From: DATGKK01 sp035294725
Lineage (GTDB): Bacteria > Actinomycetota > Acidimicrobiia > Acidimicrobiales > Bog-793
Length of the DNA: 42,515 nucleotides
Reading direction: 5' to 3'
Assembly: GCA_035294725.1 (NCBI GenBank)
Contig: DATGKK010000009.1
Span: 1-42,515, forward strand
Positions 15,794 through 22,951 of the stretch are shown here, piece by piece. Every line of letters starts with the position of its first letter. Position 1 is the stretch's first letter. The notes under the pieces are model-generated. The model was not told where the DNA came from. It did no database searches and worked only from the letters and a program-made list of their open reading frames with translations. Position numbers and translations under genes: made by a program.

Positions 15794-15900
15794 AGGAGGC
15801 GGCGAGGGCTTAGCATTGAGGCGTCGAGACACAACTCCACGCTCAGCCGCCGGACTCCGTTCCGACGGAGTTCGATCCTGTCGCGTCCCAGCTGCGCGGC

Positions 15901-17511
15901 GTGATGAGCCTCGCGCGCCGACTGATCTCGGTCACCGATGAGCAGGAGCTGCTGAGGCTCGTCTGCCTGACGGCAAGGGAGCGCCTCGGCTACACGGCCT
16001 GCGCCCTCGCCCTGCGGGGCGACGACGGGAACTTCCGCTTCGTCTCGATGTCGGGCCTCACCCCGGAGCAGGAGCTCACCCTGCGCGGCCGCCGGATGTC
16101 GATGAGCGCCTTCGAGGCGCTGAGCCACGCTGCCATGCAGAGCGGGCAGGTCTATCTCGTGCCCCCCGGCCACCCCGTGCGCCAGCGCGAGGACGTCCGT
16201 GCCGGCATCATCGAGACCGGGGTCTCGGTGCCCTCCCGCTCGTGGCGCCAGGGCTCGATGCTCTTCGTGCCCCTGATCGGGAGCGACGGCCAGCCGGTCG
16301 GCTTCATCAACCCCGACGACCCACTGTCGGGGGAGCTCCCGACGAGCGAGCACGTGACCGTCCTCGAGGCTCTCGCAGAGCTCACGGTCGTCGGCCTCGA
16401 GCTCGTCCGTGCCCGGGCGACGGAGCGCTCGAGCATCGCCGTCGTGGAGGCCCAGCGCCGCCAGCTCGAGGCGCTCATGACGGCGAGCGCCCAGGTCCGG
16501 GGCGGCCTCGTGCTCGACGACGTGCTGCACGAGATCGCGATCGCGATGACCTCGGCCGGGGGGTTCAACCGGGCCGCCGTCTACCTGTTGCGGGACGACG
16601 ACGTGCTCGAGTGCCGCGCCACGGTCGGGCTCAGCGCGGCCGAGGACGAGGAGCTGCGGTCGAGCACCATCTCGCTCGCCGAGTTCGCCCCGGCGATGCT
16701 GCCCCAGATGCAGATCAGCCGGTCCTACCTGTTCGACCACCGGCGGTTCGTCCTCCCGGCCGAGCTCGACGCGAAGCTCAACGTGCCCGCCGTCGACCGG
16801 GAGTGCAAGGAAGGGGAGTGGCACCCTGAGGACATGCTGACGGTGCCCCTCGTGGACAAGGACGGCTCCATGCTCGGGGTGATCTCGCTCGACGAGTCCT
16901 CGAACGGCCTCCTTCCCGACCGCGCCCACATCGAGGCACTCGAGTTCTTTGCCGACCAGTGCGCGACGGCGATCCTTCACGCCCGCCGCTTCGAGGTCGT
17001 CCGGGTCGAGGCGCTCACCGACCCCCTCACGGGCCTCGCCAACCGGCGGGCGCTCGAGGACGTCATCGAGGCGTCGGTCAACCGCTACCAGCGCTTCGGC
17101 GAGCCGGCGACGCTGCTGTTCATCGACATCGACCACTTCAAGGACGTGAACGACTCGTTCGGTCACGCCGTCGGCGACGGGGTCCTCCAGCGGGTCGGCG
17201 CCGCGCTGCGCGAGCGGCTCCGGCGGGGCGACCTCATCGCCCGCTACGGGGGCGAGGAGTTCGTCGCCCTCCTCCCGGACTCCACTATCGAGTCGGGCTC
17301 CGCCCTTGCAGAGTCGCTCCGCAAGCGCATCGAGGCCCTCGACCTGCACGACGTCTGCGGCGACCTCCCCATCCGGGTCTCGATCGGTGTCGCCGGGATC
17401 GGGCCTGGCCTGCTTGACGCCGCCTCGCTGCTGGCAGCGGCCGACGCCGCCATGTACCGGGCGAAGCGGGAGGGGCGCAACCGGGTGAGTGTGGCGGAAG
17501 CTCCCGCCTGA
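15901..17511 (+). CDS. GAF-GAF-GGDEF diguanylate cyclase
   Basis: Predicted soluble enzyme (536 aa) condensing two GTP to c-di-GMP under control of two GAF sensor domains. GAF1 spans about 8–165 (LARRLISVTDEQELLRLVCL onwards), a helical linker covers about 165–200, and GAF2 spans about 200–360 (LVLDDVLHEIAIAMTSAGGF). The cyclase occupies about 372–530 with DPLTGLANRRALE, DIDHFKDVNDSFGH and the active-site GGEEF at 450–454. The inhibitory I-site RxxD is present (Arg441–Asp444), so product feedback is likely. The start is GTG at 15901 or ATG at 15904; the open frame extends further back without a better start. It faces away from the pnt operon across 143 bp that contains a short inverted repeat (ACTCCG/CGGAGT). 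The ligands of the GAF domains are not predictable. Confidence 0.93.
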   Translation: MMSLARRLISVTDEQELLRLVCLTARERLGYTACALALRGDDGNFRFVSMSGLTPEQELTLRGRRMSMSAFEALSHAAMQSGQVYLVPPGHPVRQREDVRAGIIETGVSVPSRSWRQGSMLFVPLIGSDGQPVGFINPDDPLSGELPTSEHVTVLEALAELTVVGLELVRARATERSSIAVVEAQRRQLEALMTASAQVRGGLVLDDVLHEIAIAMTSAGGFNRAAVYLLRDDDVLECRATVGLSAAEDEELRSSTISLAEFAPAMLPQMQISRSYLFDHRRFVLPAELDAKLNVPAVDRECKEGEWHPEDMLTVPLVDKDGSMLGVISLDESSNGLLPDRAHIEALEFFADQCATAILHARRFEVVRVEALTDPLTGLANRRALEDVIEASVNRYQRFGEPATLLFIDIDHFKDVNDSFGHAVGDGVLQRVGAALRERLRRGDLIARYGGEEFVALLPDSTIESGSALAESLRKRIEALDLHDVCGDLPIRVSIGVAGIGPGLLDAASLLAAADAAMYRAKREGRNRVSVAEAPA

Positions 17512-17519
17512 GGCGCCCG

Positions 17520-17525
17520 TAGACT
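17520..17525 (+). promoter_or_regulatory. Candidate leaderless -10 box (TAGACT) of the mutase gene
   Basis: TAGACT ends 6 nt before the GTG at 17532, between the stop of the cyclase gene and the mutase start. No Shine-Dalgarno sequence lies in the gap. It supports this GTG as start and transcription independent of the cyclase. Confidence 0.45.
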
Positions 17526-17531
17526 TGCTGC

Positions 17532-19163
17532 GTGGACGAGCGCAGCATCTGGCGGGAGCGTTTCGCCGCCGCTCGGCAGCGGGACGCCGACTTCGAGACG
17601 ATCTCTGGCGTGGCGGTCGAGCCCGTCTACGCCGCTGCCGGGAGCGAGATGCCGGGCGTCTACCCGTTCACTCGGGGTCCCTACGCGTCGATGTACCGAT
17701 CGAAGCTGTGGACGATGCGGCTGTTCGCGGGCTTCGGCACGGCCGAGGACACCAACGTCCGCTTCAAGGAGATCCTGCGCTCCGGTGGGGACGGCCTCTC
17801 GACGGCCTTCGACCTTCCGACGCTCATGGGCCGGGACTCCGACGATCCCCACTCGCTCGGCGAGGTGGGCCGCTGCGGCGTTGCCGTGGACACCCTGGCC
17901 GATGTCGAGGACCTCTTCGCCGGCATCGACCTCGGCGAGGTCACGACCTCGATGACGATCAACTCGCCGGCGGCCGTCCTGCTCGCGATGTACGTCGCCG
18001 CCGCGGAGCGCTCCGGGACCGAGCGGGCCCGGCTCGGCGGGACGATCCAGAACGACATCTTGAAGGAGTACCAGGCCCAGAAGGAGTACGTCTTCCCTCC
18101 CCGGCCCTCGATGCGGATCGTGACGGACATGATCCGGTTCTGCTCGGCCGAGATGCCGAAGTGGCACACGGTCTCGGTCTCCGGGTACCACATCCGGGAG
18201 GCGGGCTCGACCGCAGCCCAGGAGCTCGGCTTCACCCTCGCCAACGGCTTCGCCTACGTCGAGGCGGCCATGGCGGCGGGGGCGGCGGTGGACGACTTCG
18301 CCCCGAGGCTGAGCTTCTTTTTCAATGCTCATCTCGATTTCTTCGAGGAGATCGCCAAGTACCGGGCCGCGCGGCGTATCTGGGCGCGCTGGATGAAAGA
18401 GCGCTACGGGGCAACGTCCGAGCGCTCGATGCAGCTGCGCTTCCACACCCAGACCGCAGGCTGCTCGCTCACCGCCCAGCAGCCTGAGGTCAACATCGTG
18501 AGGACGGCCATCGAAGCCCTCGCCGGCGTCCTCGGCGGGACACAGAGCCTGCACACGAACTCGATGGACGAGGTCCTCGCCCTCCCGACGGAGAAGGCGG
18601 CCCGCATCGCCCTGCGGACCCAGCAGGTGATCGCTCACGAGACGGGCGTCACGAACGTCGCCGACCCCCTCGGCGGGTCGTACTTCGTCGAGGAGCTCAC
18701 TGCGGAGATGGAGCGCCAGGCGGAGGCGATCTTCGCCCATCTCGACGAGCTCGGAGGAGGCTCGATCCTCGAAGGCGTGTACGCCGGGATCGACCAGGGC
18801 TGGTTCCAGTCGGAGATCGCAGACTCCGCCTACGCCTTCGAGCAGAAGGTCTCGACAGGGCGCCGGGTCGTCGTCGGCGTCAACGCCTTTCTCGAGGGCA
18901 ACGAGGAGGAGCCGCCGGAGATCCTCCACATCGGCCCGGAGGTCGAGGAGCTCCAGTGCAAGCGCCTGGCGGAGGTGCGCCGGCGGCGCTCCGCCGAGGC
19001 GGTCGCTGCGGCGCTCGCCGAGGTGCGGGAAACGGCCGCGGACCCGACGCGCAACCTCGTCCCGGCGATCCACGACGCGGTCACGGCCTACGCGAGCGTG
19101 GGCGAGATCATGTCGGCGATGGCGGACGTCTTCGGCCGCTGGCGCGAGACGCCCTCGATCTGA
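17532..19163 (+). CDS. icmA: Isobutyryl-CoA mutase-type large subunit (B12-dependent acyl-CoA mutase)
   Basis: Adenosylcobalamin-dependent carbon-skeleton mutase, TIM-barrel substrate subunit only (543 aa); the C-terminal B12-binding domain of full methylmalonyl-CoA mutase is absent. Family motifs include SMYRSKLWTMRLFAGFGTA, GLSTAFDLPTLMGRDSD, GGTIQNDILKEY, APRLSFFFNAHLDFFEE, and HTQTAGCSLTAQQPEVN. Two specificity positions are informative. In methylmalonyl-CoA mutase (P. shermanii numbering) Tyr89 and Arg207 hold the substrate carboxylate; here they align with Phe65 and Gln183, the pair reported for IcmA (Phe80, Gln198). This favours isobutyryl-CoA/n-butyryl-CoA interconversion over methylmalonyl-CoA. 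A small IcmB-like B12 subunit and a MeaB/MeaH-type GTPase are needed but not in this window. The start GTG at 17532 is supported by a TAGACT box. Confidence 0.88.
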   Translation: MDERSIWRERFAAARQRDADFETISGVAVEPVYAAAGSEMPGVYPFTRGPYASMYRSKLWTMRLFAGFGTAEDTNVRFKEILRSGGDGLSTAFDLPTLMGRDSDDPHSLGEVGRCGVAVDTLADVEDLFAGIDLGEVTTSMTINSPAAVLLAMYVAAAERSGTERARLGGTIQNDILKEYQAQKEYVFPPRPSMRIVTDMIRFCSAEMPKWHTVSVSGYHIREAGSTAAQELGFTLANGFAYVEAAMAAGAAVDDFAPRLSFFFNAHLDFFEEIAKYRAARRIWARWMKERYGATSERSMQLRFHTQTAGCSLTAQQPEVNIVRTAIEALAGVLGGTQSLHTNSMDEVLALPTEKAARIALRTQQVIAHETGVTNVADPLGGSYFVEELTAEMERQAEAIFAHLDELGGGSILEGVYAGIDQGWFQSEIADSAYAFEQKVSTGRRVVVGVNAFLEGNEEEPPEILHIGPEVEELQCKRLAEVRRRRSAEAVAAALAEVRETAADPTRNLVPAIHDAVTAYASVGEIMSAMADVFGRWRETPSI

Positions 19164-19186
19164 GCCCGTCCGGGTCTCACCGCACG

Positions 19187-19660
19187 GTGCCACGGCGAAG
19201 CGCGGGGCTGCTCGTCTACCGGCGGCGCCCCTCCGAGCAGGTAGAGGTCCTCCTCGCCCACCCCGGCGGCCCCTTCTTCGCGAGGAAGGACCTCGGTTCG
19301 TGGACCGTCCCGAAGGGTGAGCACGACGACTCCGAGCCGCCACTCGCAGCGGCACGGCGGGAGTTCGCAGAGGAAGTCGGCCTCGCTCCCCCTGAAGGCG
19401 CCTGCCTCGACCTCGGGGAGGTGCGGCAGGCAAGCGGCAAGCTCGTGCGCGCGTTCGCAGTCGAGGGCGATCTCGACCTAACCGGCAGCACGAGCAACCT
19501 CTTCGAGATGGAGTGGCCGCTCTCATCGGGGCGGAAGGAGAGCTTTCCGGAGGTCGACCGCGTGGAGTGGTTCGACCTCGCCGAGGCTCGGCGCCGTCTC
19601 AACCCCTCACAGGTGGCGTTCGTGGACCGCCTCGCGGCGTTGCTCGGACCGGCTGGCTGA
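19187..19660 (+). CDS. NUDIX hydrolase
   Basis: 157-aa single-domain pyrophosphohydrolase. The Nudix box fits GX5EX7REUXEEXGU exactly (GEHDDSE, then seven residues, then REFAEEVGL), so metal-dependent hydrolysis of a nucleoside diphosphate-X is expected. The start of the domain (RSAGLLVYRRRP) and WTVPKGEHDD resemble the bacterial NTP pyrophosphohydrolase/diadenosine polyphosphate group; the substrate is unknown. GTG at 19187 lies 23 nt after the mutase stop, so it may be read through with the mutase. A longer in-frame extension upstream overlaps the mutase and is rejected. Confidence 0.9.
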   Translation: MPRRSAGLLVYRRRPSEQVEVLLAHPGGPFFARKDLGSWTVPKGEHDDSEPPLAAARREFAEEVGLAPPEGACLDLGEVRQASGKLVRAFAVEGDLDLTGSTSNLFEMEWPLSSGRKESFPEVDRVEWFDLAEARRRLNPSQVAFVDRLAALLGPAG

Positions 19661-19701
19661 GGCGGGCCCGGCGGCCGCTCGCCATCGAGTCCGGCGGCGC
19701 G

Positions 19702-20376
19702 TCAGGCGCAGAGGCGGCCGTCGTGGAGCCGGACCACTCGCTCGCAGCTTCGAGCGACGAGCGGATCGTGGGTGGCGATGACGAGGGTCGTGCCGAGGCG
19801 CTCTCGCGCCTGCCACACCACGGCGAGCAGGGCCCGCGCGGTGAACGGGTCCAGACCGCAGGTTGGCTCGTCGGCCAGCAAGAGGCGAGGGTGGCTCGCG
19901 ATCGCGTGCGCCACCGCGAGCCGTCGCTGCTCGCCGCTCGAGAGCTCGTGCGTCAGGCAGTGCGCGCGGGCCTCCAGGCCGACGGCCGCAAGCGCCTCCG
20001 CGGCGCGAGACAGCGAAGGAGCGCGCAGGCAGGCCGTGGAGAGGAGGGTCATCATGTTGCCGAGGACGCTCAGCTCCCTTGCGAGCTCCCCGTCGCGTGG
20101 AACCGTGGCGACGCGGCGAAGGTGCTTGCTGCGCTCTCTGCGGCTGAGGGCTCCAAGGTCGGCGCCGTCGAGGCTGACTGTGCCGGACGTGGGTCGGGTC
20201 GCACCGGAGAGGATGCGCAACAACGTCGACTTCCCGGCGCCTGAGCTGCCGACGACAGCGAGGGACTCTCCCGGCGCTACGGACAGCGTGACGCCGTCGA
20301 GTGCCATCACGTGTCCGCCGTCCGGAGCCGGATAGCGATGGGCGACGCCGACGACACGGACGAGGGCGCCCTGCAC
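19702..20376 (-). CDS. ABC transporter ATP-binding protein (orphan, altered Q-loop)
   Basis: 224-aa single nucleotide-binding domain of the LolD/MacB-like size class. Walker A is GSSGAGKST, the signature is ELSSGEQRRLA (instead of LSGGQ), Walker B LLLADEPT, D-loop GLDP and the switch His in IATHDP. The Q-loop position reads VPRDGEL, so the usual Gln of VPQ is Arg. The GTG start lies 9 nt downstream of the stop of a small lipoprotein gene, so the two probably form an operon. No permease gene lies on either side; the membrane partner must be elsewhere or the protein does not transport. It converges on the NUDIX gene with a 41-bp gap. Confidence 0.9.
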   Translation of the reverse strand: MQGALVRVVGVAHRYPAPDGGHVMALDGVTLSVAPGESLAVVGSSGAGKSTLLRILSGATRPTSGTVSLDGADLGALSRRERSKHLRRVATVPRDGELARELSVLGNMMTLLSTACLRAPSLSRAAEALAAVGLEARAHCLTHELSSGEQRRLAVAHAIASHPRLLLADEPTCGLDPFTARALLAVVWQARERLGTTLVIATHDPLVARSCERVVRLHDGRLCA

Positions 20377-20385
20377 GGTCGGACG

Positions 20386-20841
20386 TCAGGAGGGCTGGCT
20401 GATGAAGATGGACCACCTCGTTCCTGCAGGTGCCTCCACCTTCACCTTGATCTCCCCGGCACGGGTGACGAACGACGTCACACCGGTCCTGTTGTCGCAC
20501 GGGCCCTGGCCGAAGAGCCCGACGAGATAGAGGGCGCCCGGGCCCGAGCAGACCGTCTGGACATAGACGCGCCCGCTATGCACCCGAACGGCGACGGCGG
20601 CGTGGTCGCCCCGCCCGGTGAGCATGGCGAGCTTCGGCCAGGTCGAGCTCTCGAGCCCGGCGATCGGCAGCTTCGCGAGCGCGCGCGTGCTGGGCCCGCC
20701 GCTGTGAGCGTGGTCGCGTTGATGAGTCGTGCTGGGTCGTGGGCCAGCCGTCCGAGAGCCGTTGCCGCTGCAGGCACCGAGAGCCAGCCCGCCCACGACG
20801 AGGGCGAGCATGGCCCGAGCCGGCGCCGATGCCCGAAGCAC
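20386..20841 (-). CDS. Small predicted lipoprotein, unknown family
   Basis: 151 aa. GTG at 20841 is chosen because GGAGGGGG stands 9 nt upstream and it gives a basic n-region (RASAPAR) before the hydrophobic core MLALVVGGLALGAC, whose LGAC is a good lipobox; ATG at 20811 would leave no n-region. The mature part has a low-complexity Gly/Ser/His spacer and then a small beta-rich domain ending in GRGDHAAVAVRVHSGRVYV, VCSGPGALYLV, GPCDNRTG and KVEAPAGTRWSIFI. The two Cys residues could form a disulfide. The pattern recurs in the lipoprotein at 21603–22133. It is followed 9 nt later by the orphan ABC ATPase, suggesting joint function. I recognise no named family. Confidence 0.7.
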   Translation of the reverse strand: MLRASAPARAMLALVVGGLALGACSGNGSRTAGPRPSTTHQRDHAHSGGPSTRALAKLPIAGLESSTWPKLAMLTGRGDHAAVAVRVHSGRVYVQTVCSGPGALYLVGLFGQGPCDNRTGVTSFVTRAGEIKVKVEAPAGTRWSIFISQPS

Positions 20842-21602
20842 CGGCGCCGGCCCCCTCCATATGGGGCGCAAGGTTGCCGTCAGCGGGCGAGGGTTGCCTG
20901 CGGTCAGGGTGGGGTCGGTGACGGGTTGTAGCCGCCCGCTACTCCGACTGGCACGTTCAAAAGGATGACGCCGGTTGTCTCGACTCTCCCGGAGCGTCTC
21001 GCCGGTTGCGTCCGCGAGGAGCCCGCGCCCACGACGCCGCCGATGTGGCTCCCGTTCGGGGTGATGGCATGCCGACTCCGACGACCGGCGTCGGGCGACC
21101 CGCGGAGCATTTGTGGCAGACATGGTCTCGTCGGCAGGGGCGGAGCACGGGCAGCCGGATGTCGGGGCGCTAGCGCTCGACTCCGGGTCGACCTGCGCCG
21201 TCGGTCGCCCGGAGCTCGCCCAGCAGAGCAGGCTTCGCCCGGAGATCGCGAGCCTGCGTAATGAATTGGTACGGCTAGTCAAGGTCCTGCCTCGCGATGT
21301 AGTTGCGACACCGGTTTCATGCTGAAGTTGGCGATATGCTGACACTGCCACGCGCGGTTGGCCGACGGCTCAGGTGTGGGGAAAGTCAGCGATCCGTGCT
21401 TGCCCTCGCCGTGATCTCGGTCCGCTCTCGTTTGTCAGTCAGACGGAGCGCAGGTTCGAGCTCGACGTTGCGCAGCGTCGGCAGCCTGACCGCGGCGCGG
21501 GGAGAACTGCCGGGAGCCTCACGTGCCGGCGACGCCCACTTGCGAAGGCCGCACGAGCGCAAGGCCTCGCCAGCGACCGAGGGGCGGGCGACTCGTACCC
21601 TT
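20842..21602 (-). other. 761-bp gap without a convincing gene; possible gene relics
   Basis: Lower GC than the neighbourhood, with short overlapping open frames on both strands but none with coherent composition, a start signal or a recognisable domain. On the minus strand at 20972–20931 one frame reads GVILLNVPVGVAGG, resembling the NVPVG segment of drug-type MFS transporters, but without supporting sequence around it. A weak TTGACT-N16-TACGCA promoter-like pair lies near 21280–21253 (minus). The stretch may be eroded DNA between two small secreted-protein operons. Confidence 0.4.
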
Positions 21603-22133
21603 TCACCGCGTCGATCGAGCCGCGGTGGCGGCGATGCGGTAGTCGACCCGCTTCCCGGCCACGACGACGAGGACGGGTGACGTGATGTCCTTTACCGGGA
21701 TCTGGGCTCCGAAGACGACCGCGGCTGCGGCCGTCGGGGCACAGCGGCTCCCCGCGAGCGCCTCGTGGCCAGCGTCGATCCGAAGTCCTGATGGACCGAC
21801 ACAGGTCCACCAGATGCTGAACCTCGTGGCTCCCGACGGGAGGTCGAGAGTGATCACAGAGCGCCCTCGGCCGGCGCTCGTGCCGACGACCGCCGTTCCC
21901 GCGGAGAGCGGGTGCGGAACCGGGTTCGGCAGAGTCCTCCCGTCGGCGTGGCCATCAGACGACGTACGAGTCGGGCCCGACGTAGGCGGGGAGCTCCCGT
22001 GACGGTGCTGCGGACCGGCCACATGGTCACATGAAGTCGCGCAGATCGCGACCATGCTGAGCAATCCCGCAGCGACGACTGATCGGGCAGGTCGCGCCCG
22101 CCGAACACCCTGCGATTGCGAAGGACGGGTCAC
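21603..22133 (-). CDS. Small predicted lipoprotein, related to the one at 20386–20841
   Basis: 176 aa. The N-terminus has an Arg-rich n-region (GVRRARPARS), a hydrophobic core AAGLLSMVAICATSC ending in a plausible lipobox Cys, then a Ser/Thr/Pro/His linker. The C-terminal beta domain reads GRGRSVITLDLPSG, FSIWWTCVGPSGLRIDA, AGSRCAPT, VPVLVVVAGKRVDYRI-like strands; its spacing of GRG, CxGPxxL, second Cys and final GxxxxxxI parallels the other lipoprotein. The start is GTG at 22133, overlapping the upstream gene's TGA by 4 nt (GTGA), so it is translated together with the secreted protein at 22130–22720. Function unknown. Confidence 0.7.
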   Translation of the reverse strand: MTRPSQSQGVRRARPARSVVAAGLLSMVAICATSCDHVAGPQHRHGSSPPTSGPTRTSSDGHADGRTLPNPVPHPLSAGTAVVGTSAGRGRSVITLDLPSGATRFSIWWTCVGPSGLRIDAGHEALAGSRCAPTAAAAVVFGAQIPVKDITSPVLVVVAGKRVDYRIAATAARSTR

Positions 22134-22720
22134 GAGTGATCGAACGCGGGTGAGTGCGCGGGCAGCTGAGCCACGCCCGATCCTTCGAGTTCGTACTTGC
22201 AGGAGTCAAGCTGCGCGTACTTGTACCAGTCCATCGTGTAGCCCATCGCGCCGAGCGCCAACCAACCCCAGCTCTGGTTGCTCGGGACCGTCCACGAGCC
22301 GCTCATGTCGGTGGTCGTCGTCCGGGAGTAGCTGATGCTGGCGTCGATCGACGCTTGTGCCGATGCGATGATGGCGCTGACGTCGAACGAGCCGGAGCCC
22401 CCGACCGTGCCCGTCCATGTCGTCCCGGTCGCCACGTCGATCTTGAGGGTCACTCCGGACCTGCCCGTGGCGATCTTGTCCGGGTCCGGGACGAACTTTG
22501 GCTGCGCCGAGCCGACCGAGTAGATGACGGCACCCATGCCACACTGCGGCGCTGTGCCTCGCAGTTGTCCGGCCTGCGAGGCACCGGCAGCTGCCGGGAG
22601 ACCAAGGACGATGAGGGCTCCGGATGCGCTGACGAGGATCATGCCCGAACCAATCCGGAGAAGACGACGCCGACGCGCACGCAACGTCGTCGAGCGCGAA
22701 GAGATGGTGCTGCTAGTCAA
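22130..22720 (-). CDS. Secreted protein of unknown family, beta-rich
   Basis: 196 aa. An Arg-rich n-region (LRARRRRLLRIGSG), a long hydrophobic core (MILVSASGALIVLGLPAAAGA) and an AxA-like site indicate Sec export. The mature part has a Cys near its start (APQCGMGAV) and one near the end (LDSCKYE), a Ser/Thr-rich run of alternating polar and apolar residues (VSAIIASAQASIDASISYSR, then TTTTDMSG), then VPSNQSWGWLALGAMGYTMDWYKY. That alternation recalls amphipathic strands of aerolysin/MTX-type proteins, but this is a guess. The start is TTG at 22720: an in-frame TGA lies just upstream, AAAGG is 9 nt before TTG, and no other start exists before residue 27. A good promoter lies at 22775–22803. 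Confidence 0.72.
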   Translation of the reverse strand: MTSSTISSRSTTLRARRRRLLRIGSGMILVSASGALIVLGLPAAAGASQAGQLRGTAPQCGMGAVIYSVGSAQPKFVPDPDKIATGRSGVTLKIDVATGTTWTGTVGGSGSFDVSAIIASAQASIDASISYSRTTTTDMSGSWTVPSNQSWGWLALGAMGYTMDWYKYAQLDSCKYELEGSGVAQLPAHSPAFDHS

Positions 22721-22740
22721 GATATTCCGCCTTTCTCACC

Positions 22741-22757
22741 TCCGCTCGAGGAGCGGA
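22741..22757 (-). other. 5'-UTR hairpin overlapping a Shine-Dalgarno-like sequence
   Basis: TCCGCTC-CTC-GAGCGGA is a 7-bp perfect stem with a 3-nt loop in the leader of the secreted-protein operon. Its 3' arm overlaps GGAGGTGA (22743–22736), a full anti-SD match about 15 nt upstream of the AAAGG that serves the TTG start. Confidence 0.4.
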
Positions 22758-22774
22758 CCGCCGTTTGGATCGCG

Positions 22775-22803
22775 ATGATACTGATACGTAGCATAGTTGG
22801 CAA
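22775..22803 (-). promoter_or_regulatory. Promoter of the secreted-protein operon (TTGCCA-N17-TATCAT)
   Basis: Minus strand: -35 TTGCCA (22803–22798) and -10 TATCAT (22780–22775), 17-nt spacer, each 5/6 to the sigma-70 consensus, in AT-richer DNA. It predicts a leader of about 48 nt before the TTG at 22720. It is the best vegetative promoter match in the window. Confidence 0.65.
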
Positions 22804-22951
22804 GAGGCTGCCATTGCCTGTCTCGGTGAGCGTGTCGCGCTCCGACCTGCCGGGGGCCTGAGCGAGGTCATCGATGCCCGCAAGGTCGCCCGTCGTCGCG
22901 AACGGGATCGCGTGCGCAGCCGCTGTGTGCTGCGGGAAGGTTTCCCCTTGC

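Noticed and set aside
17532..19163. Plain methylmalonyl-CoA mutase call
   Set aside because: Overall family fits, but the two carboxylate-binding positions are Phe and Gln and the B12 domain is absent, so the IcmA-type call is preferred.
21265..22722. 10-mer CTTGACTAGC shared by 21268–21285 and the secreted-protein start (both minus strand)
   Set aside because: Similarity does not continue in the flanks or protein; a chance match is possible, so no repeat or duplicated gene start is claimed.
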